Shown piece after piece: positions 12,965 to 17,122 of a stretch of 17,122 bases of DNA. Both the position numbers and the translations under genes were made by a program. The DNA lies in the NCBI RefSeq assembly GCF_000185845.1, contig NZ_GL629647.1, forward strand, positions 1,946,704-1,963,825, read 5' to 3'. Within the stretch, counting starts at the first letter, position 1. The number at the start of each line of letters is the position of its first letter. The notes below the pieces were generated by a model. The model had not been told where the DNA came from and made no database searches. It saw nothing but the letters and a program-made list of their open reading frames with translations. The DNA is from Segatella salivae DSM 15606 (GTDB lineage Bacteria > Bacteroidota > Bacteroidia > Bacteroidales > Bacteroidaceae).

Positions 12965-14370
12965 TGAATTTACCCAAAGTTTACATGCAAAACGAAATAC
13001 AAACAAAGCTTGATGCCATTGTCATTGGTGCTGGATTGACGGGCTTAACGACTGCACACACGTTGAAAAAACGTGGGAAACGTGTCGTTGTTATTGAGAA
13101 AGAACAACGTGTTGGCGGTCAGATTCACACCTACCAACAAGGAGATTACACGTTCGAAAGTGGCCCAAATACGGGTGTTGTGAGTTATCCTGAGGTGGCA
13201 GAACTATTCCATGACCTTGCCCAATGGGGCTGTTCACTCGAAGAAGCGCATGAAGAGGCACGACAAAGATGGATATGGAAGGGCACAAAGTTCCACGCTA
13301 TACCTTCTTCTTTGATAGGGGCTGTGCGCACTCCACTATTTACTTGGCGCGACAAATTCGGCATCTTGGGAGAGCCTTTCCGTCGAAAGGGAACGAATCC
13401 TGATGAAGATGTGGCCTCAATGGTAGTCAGAAGACTCGGCAAAAGCTATTTAGACTATGCCGTAGACCCCTTTGTTTCGGGCGTATATGCAGGCAATCCA
13501 CACACACTTATCACGCGTTTTGCATTGCCAAAGCTATATAACTTAGAGCAAAACTATGGCAGTTTTATCCGTGGAGGGATAGCAAAGAGCAAGGAAAAGA
13601 AGTCAGAGCGCGAGCGGTTAGCTACAAAGAATGTCTTTTCTGCAGTGGGAGGACTGAGCCGTTTGACCGAAGCACTGGCACAATCAGTAGGAGAATCAAA
13701 CATCATCTTGGGCGCAAAGGAGGTTGTTGTGACGCCTATGAACGGCCAATGGCAGGTAAGTTATAAGACAGCTACGGGCGAAACGATCAGTCTTTGCAGC
13801 CAACACGTCATCACTACCGTAGGAGCTTATGCGCTGAAAACAATGCTTCCATTTGTTGAAGAGGCTGATATGGCAGCGATATCTGCCTTGCGTTATGCCC
13901 CAATTATACAGGTAAGTGTCGGCCTTTCTGACGCACATGGGGTGGAGAATAAAGCCTTTGGAGGACTCATTCCGACGTGTGAGAAACAACCATTCTTGGG
14001 GATTCTTTTCCCTTCGGCTTGCTTTTCACAACGTTGTCCAACTGCAGGCGCACTCTATTCTTTCTTTATCGGCGGCACGAATCACACCGAAATGCTCGAT
14101 AAAACCGATGCCGAACTCCAACAAATGGTTTGTAAAGGTTTGACAACAATGCTTGGTTTGCCAACTAATGTGCAACCCGATATGATACGAATCTTCCGCC
14201 ATGAGCGTGCCATTCCACAGTATGAGTTGTCAAGTGGGGCACGATTTGAAGCAGTAAATCGTATAGAACAGGCATACAAAGGCCTCATTATCGGAGGTAA
14301 TCTGCGTGATGGTATTGGCATGGCCGACCGCATTCGTCAGGCCGTTCGCATGGGTTCACAGCTTGCATAA
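12964..14370 (+). CDS. hemG: HemY-type protoporphyrinogen oxidase
   Basis: A 468-aa flavoprotein that oxidises protoporphyrinogen IX to protoporphyrin IX (some family members act on coproporphyrinogen III). The N-terminal dinucleotide fold reads VIGAGLTGL (GxGxxG at 22-27) with Glu45 (VVVIEKE) and the following RVGGQIHT. A conserved middle DPFVSGVYAG appears near 170-180, and the C-terminal FAD-contacting segment GLIIGGNLRDGIGMADRI closes the chain. This is the HemY/PPOX amine-oxidase fold, not the flavodoxin-like E. coli HemG, although the symbol hemG is used for it in Bacteroidota annotations. TAATG overlap with hemN implies translational coupling; an in-frame ATG at 12985 is an alternative start. 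No ferrochelatase gene follows. Confidence 0.93.
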   Translation: MNLPKVYMQNEIQTKLDAIVIGAGLTGLTTAHTLKKRGKRVVVIEKEQRVGGQIHTYQQGDYTFESGPNTGVVSYPEVAELFHDLAQWGCSLEEAHEEARQRWIWKGTKFHAIPSSLIGAVRTPLFTWRDKFGILGEPFRRKGTNPDEDVASMVVRRLGKSYLDYAVDPFVSGVYAGNPHTLITRFALPKLYNLEQNYGSFIRGGIAKSKEKKSERERLATKNVFSAVGGLSRLTEALAQSVGESNIILGAKEVVVTPMNGQWQVSYKTATGETISLCSQHVITTVGAYALKTMLPFVEEADMAAISALRYAPIIQVSVGLSDAHGVENKAFGGLIPTCEKQPFLGILFPSACFSQRCPTAGALYSFFIGGTNHTEMLDKTDAELQQMVCKGLTTMLGLPTNVQPDMIRIFRHERAIPQYELSSGARFEAVNRIEQAYKGLIIGGNLRDGIGMADRIRQAVRMGSQLA

Positions 14371-14460
14371 AGCCTTTTTATCGCGTGAAAACATCTCAAA
14401 GAGTTGAAAATAACATAGATCTGACCTTGTCAAGAGCCTTTGATAATTTCGTTTAATTTC

Positions 14461-14491
14461 TTTGATTTACGCATGATTTATTGTAATTTTG
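14461..14491 (+). promoter_or_regulatory. Bacteroidota-type promoter of metG
   Basis: TTTG at 14461-14464, a 19-nt spacer, then TAATTTTG at 14484-14491, 30 nt upstream of the metG ATG. It separates metG from the haem operon. I see no convincing terminator between hemG and this promoter (14371-14460). Confidence 0.8.
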
Positions 14492-14521
14492 CAAGCAAAG
14501 AAATCATAACCAACGATTGAG

Positions 14522-16585
14522 ATGGAACAAAAGAAATTCAAACGCACAACAGTTACCGCGGCATTGCCTTATGCAAATGGAGGTGTTCACATAGGACATC
14601 TCGCGGGAGTATACGTTCCTGCCGACATCTATGTACGCTATTTGCGACTTAAAAAGCAAGAGGTGGTCTTCATTGGCGGTAGTGATGAGCACGGCGTGCC
14701 AATCACTTTGCGTGCCAAAAAGGAAGGTATCACGCCACAGGATGTTTGTGACCGCTATCATAAACTCATCAAAGAATCTTTCAAAGAGTTTGGAATCAGC
14801 TTTGATGTCTATAGCCGTACCACGAGCAAAACCCATAGTTTGATGGCCAGCGACTTCTTTAAGAAGCTCTATGATGACGGGAAACTCGTTGAGAAAGAAA
14901 GCGAACAATATTATGATGAGGAAGCAAAACAGTTCCTTGCTGACCGATATATCATGGGCGAATGCCCGCATTGTCACAATCAAAACGCTTATGGCGACCA
15001 GTGTGAAAAGTGTGGAAGCGACCTTAGTCCAATGGAATTAATCAATCCCCACTCTACAATCTCTGGGTCAAAGCCTGTGATTCGCAAGACAAAGAATTGG
15101 TATTTACCTCTCAACGAATATCAAACTTGGCTCAAAAAGTGGATACTTGACGAGCATAAAGAGTGGCGTCCCAATGTATATGGGCAGTGTAAGAGCTGGC
15201 TTGACATGGATCTTCAACCACGAGCAATGACCCGTGACCTCGACTGGGGAATCCCAGTACCGGTTAAAGGGGCTGAAGGCAAGGTGCTTTATGTTTGGTT
15301 TGATGCCCCCATTGGATACATAAGTAACACCAAAGAGCTATGCGACAAAGAACCAAATAAGTTTGGTTCGTGGGAGAAATGGTGGAAAGAACCCGACACA
15401 CGCTTAGTACATTTCATCGGAAAAGATAACATTGTGTTCCATTGTATCATATTCCCGACGATGTTAAAAGCCCATGGTGGTTACATACTTCCAGACAATG
15501 TACCCGCAAATGAGTTCTTAAACCTTGAAGACGACAAGATATCGACGAGCCGAAACTGGGCAGTATGGCTCCACGAATACCTGAAAGAACTTCCCGGAAA
15601 GCAAGATGTGTTGCGCTATGTACTTACTGCTAATGCGCCAGAAACTAAGGATAATAACTTCACTTGGAAAGACTTTCAGGAGCGTAATAACTCAGAACTT
15701 GTCGCCATTTATGGCAACTTCGTTAACCGTGCCTTGCAGTTGACTAAGAAATATTGGGCAGGTGTGGTTCCGGCTTGTGGCGAATTGCAAGACGTTGACC
15801 GTGCAACCCTCGAAGAGTTTGAGGGAGTTAAGGACAAGTTGGAAGCCTATTTGGATGCCTTTAAGTTTAGAGAAGCCCAGAAAGAAGCCATGAACTTGGC
15901 ACGCATTGGCAATAAATATATCACCGAATGTGAGCCTTGGAAGGTATGGAAAACAGACCCAAAGCGCGTTGAAACGATTCTATATATATCGCTACAATTA
16001 GTTGCTAACCTCGCCATTGCATTCGAACCATTCCTTCCTTTCTCTTCAGAGAAGCTCAGAAAGCTTATCAACATGGAGTCGTTTGACTGGAACGAGCTTG
16101 GCAGTACAAACCTTTTGAAGGCTGGACACCAACTCGCTGAGCCCGAGTTACTATTTGATAAGATTGAAGATGACGTCATTCAATATCAACTCGACAAGCT
16201 TGCGGCGACCAAAAAAGCTAATGAAGCCGCTGCATTCAAGGCCGAACCAATTAAGAAAGAGGTGGCTTTCGAAGACTTTGAAAAGTTAGATATTCGCGTG
16301 GGACATATCAAAGACTGTCAGAAAGTGAAGAAAAGTAAGAAGCTGTTGCAGTTTACTATCGACGATGGTAGTGGCGAAGACCGCACCATTCTCAGTGGAA
16401 TTGCAGCCTATTATGAGCCAGAACAACTGATAGGAAAGGATGTACTCTTCGTGGCAAACTTTGCTCCTCGCAAGATGATGGGCATCGAAAGTCAAGGTAT
16501 GATCCTAAGCGCGGTGAACTTTGATGGTAGTCTTAGCGTCACAACAACGCTCGGAGAGGTAAAAGCTGGCAGTCAGGTGGGCTAA
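14522..16585 (+). CDS. metG: Methionine-tRNA ligase with C-terminal tRNA-binding domain
   Basis: Charges tRNA-Met and initiator tRNA with methionine. The 687-aa protein is of the long MetG1 type. ATP-binding signatures are HIGH at 23-26 (after ALPYANGGV) and KISTS at 339-343. The connective-peptide zinc knuckle uses Cys148, Cys151, Cys161 and Cys164, and the family's DWGIPVP and VWFDAPIGY blocks are present. An anticodon-binding helical domain (about 395-560) is followed by a linker rich in Lys and Ala, and by the OB-fold tRNA-binding domain at about 590-687 (FEKLDIRVGHI, SGIAAYY, NFAPRKMMGIESQGMILSA), which supports dimerisation in homologues. It has its own promoter and stands alone as a transcription unit, with a strong terminator about 210 nt downstream. 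No T-box or SAM leader is seen; the leader is too short. Confidence 0.97.
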   Translation: MEQKKFKRTTVTAALPYANGGVHIGHLAGVYVPADIYVRYLRLKKQEVVFIGGSDEHGVPITLRAKKEGITPQDVCDRYHKLIKESFKEFGISFDVYSRTTSKTHSLMASDFFKKLYDDGKLVEKESEQYYDEEAKQFLADRYIMGECPHCHNQNAYGDQCEKCGSDLSPMELINPHSTISGSKPVIRKTKNWYLPLNEYQTWLKKWILDEHKEWRPNVYGQCKSWLDMDLQPRAMTRDLDWGIPVPVKGAEGKVLYVWFDAPIGYISNTKELCDKEPNKFGSWEKWWKEPDTRLVHFIGKDNIVFHCIIFPTMLKAHGGYILPDNVPANEFLNLEDDKISTSRNWAVWLHEYLKELPGKQDVLRYVLTANAPETKDNNFTWKDFQERNNSELVAIYGNFVNRALQLTKKYWAGVVPACGELQDVDRATLEEFEGVKDKLEAYLDAFKFREAQKEAMNLARIGNKYITECEPWKVWKTDPKRVETILYISLQLVANLAIAFEPFLPFSSEKLRKLINMESFDWNELGSTNLLKAGHQLAEPELLFDKIEDDVIQYQLDKLAATKKANEAAAFKAEPIKKEVAFEDFEKLDIRVGHIKDCQKVKKSKKLLQFTIDDGSGEDRTILSGIAAYYEPEQLIGKDVLFVANFAPRKMMGIESQGMILSAVNFDGSLSVTTTLGEVKAGSQVG

Positions 16586-16664
16586 AGGTTTGAGGCTCCA
16601 AATGATGAAGTCCCAAAGTAAACAGCATTGCATCTGAACTATTTTTGTTCTACATTTGGTGTAA

Positions 16665-16825
16665 TCTTGACGCACCTTTGATTCAAATTTGATTGACATT
16701 CCCTTCAATCATCCCTTGGATTCAATTTGATGTAGATGAATGTTCGATTCAGTTTAGCCTCGCATTCGACATTAAAAGTCATGACATAAATTAAAAGGAA
16801 GGTCCTGTAAGGCCTTCCTTTTTTT
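16665..16825 (+). ncRNA. Speculative small RNA or long metG 3' region
   Basis: TTG at 16628-16630, a 20-nt spacer and TACATTTG at 16651-16658 fit the promoter pattern used elsewhere in the window, and a strong terminator ends at 16825. The roughly 160-nt transcript would contain three diverged copies of a GATTCAAATTTGAT-like motif (16680, 16719, 16746). No ORF of note is present. The same stretch could simply be the metG 3' untranslated region. Confidence 0.22.
16793..16825 (+). terminator. Intrinsic terminator
   Basis: AAAAGGAAGG (16793-16802) pairs perfectly with CCTTCCTTTT (16813-16822). Inside, CCT and AGG pair around GTA with one bulged T. Seven T (16819-16825) close it. It is the strongest terminator in the window. 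Its A-rich 5' arm could also let it act on the opposite strand. Confidence 0.88.
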
Positions 16826-16899
16826 CGTTCTCCCTGCTTACTGATGTAACGTTTCATTAATTATCGTAATGTAATTTGCATTAAACTACTGCGCAATTA

Positions 16900-16926
16900 G
16901 CGTCATTTCACAGCGTAAAATGACGC
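16900..16926. repeat. Hairpin related to repeat B
   Basis: GCGTCATTT (16900-16908) and AAATGACGC (16918-16926) form a perfect 9-bp stem with a 9-nt loop. The sequence resembles the GCGTCATTTCA and TAAAATGACGCA parts of repeat B, but the rest of that repeat is missing or rearranged. It precedes a copy of module A, as full repeat B does elsewhere. Confidence 0.6.
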
Positions 16927-16970
16927 AGATTGTATGGTCATTCGACGTGTTTTATAATGCATTTGCAGTT

Positions 16971-17122
16971 CAACGCTGAAGGCGTTGTACGTTTGATAGC
17001 CCAGGGTTGGCATCAGCCTACCCTGGGTTATGCATGTAGTGAGGAGGTCAACGCCGTAGGTGTTGTACGTTTTCTGCGTGGAATGCTTCGATAAAATACC
17101 AATAAATAAAAGGTACAACGCC
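16971..17122 (+). repeat. Three-hairpin repeat module A at the right edge
   Basis: H1 at 16971-16987 (CAACGCTGAAGGCGTTG), H2 at 16996-17031 (CCCAGGGTTGG, loop CATCAG, CCTACCCTGGG) and H3 at 17049-17065 (CAACGCCGTAGGTGTTG). The spacer that follows, including AATAAAAGGTACAACGCC at the window end, matches 285-302 almost exactly. An inverted module like that at 295-397 therefore probably continues past the edge. Confidence 0.85.

Noticed and set aside
12964..14370. E. coli-type HemG
   Set aside because: The sequence has the N-terminal GxGxxG FAD fold and about 468 residues of the HemY/PPOX class, not a flavodoxin of about 180 residues.
14504..14983. 159-aa antisense frame over the start of metG
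   Set aside because: It overlaps the metG HIGH region on the opposite strand and shows no domain.

Overview
The window looks like a chromosomal segment of a Bacteroidota bacterium, most likely of the Prevotella group (Prevotellaceae). The basis is promoters of the TTTG-N19/20-TAnnTTTG type upstream of several transcription units, Bacteroidales-type lipoproteins, protein sequences that resemble Bacteroidales families, and intergenic spaces filled with degenerate palindromic repeats. No phage, plasmid, transposase, CRISPR or toxin genes are visible. All genes read on the + strand.

Layout. Positions 1-740 hold no gene but a dense cluster of palindromic repeats. Positions 741-2713 carry pyrE (orotate phosphoribosyltransferase), a diverged 66-bp tandem repeat, a small SRPBCC-fold protein, and a lipoprotein whose C-terminal half looks like a Rieske-fold domain with an unusual four-Cys pattern. 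Positions 2842-7355 form a probable unit: promoter, tRNA-Gly(GCC), tRNA-Leu(UAA), an OmpA-like/TPR lipoprotein, a DUF4369/thioredoxin-like lipoprotein that has lost both redox cysteines, and the ComM/YifB-family AAA+ ATPase. Positions 7356-8230 are a second gene-free repeat cluster. Positions 8232-14370 are a four-gene operon: TonB-dependent outer-membrane receptor, AmpG-like MFS permease, HemN and a HemY-type protoporphyrinogen oxidase (hemG). Positions 14461-16585 are metG with its own promoter. Positions 16586-17122 hold a strong terminator, possibly ending a small RNA, and another repeat cluster that runs off the window.

How the genes work together. The clearest system is the 8.3-14.4 kb operon. 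An outer-membrane active-transport receptor and an inner-membrane permease sit in tightly coupled order with two consecutive late haem-synthesis enzymes (coproporphyrinogen III to protoporphyrinogen IX to protoporphyrin IX). Because many Bacteroidales lack the early haem pathway, the simplest reading is a salvage operon that imports a late porphyrin or porphyrinogen and finishes it. This is inference from context; substrate specificity is not readable from the sequence.

The other notable feature is the intergenic repeat family. A module of three hairpins (17-nt H1, a CCC-N-GGG-type H2, 17-nt H3) recurs at least five times. Between copies the stem sequences change while pairing is kept, which suggests that the folded structure, not the primary sequence, is preserved.
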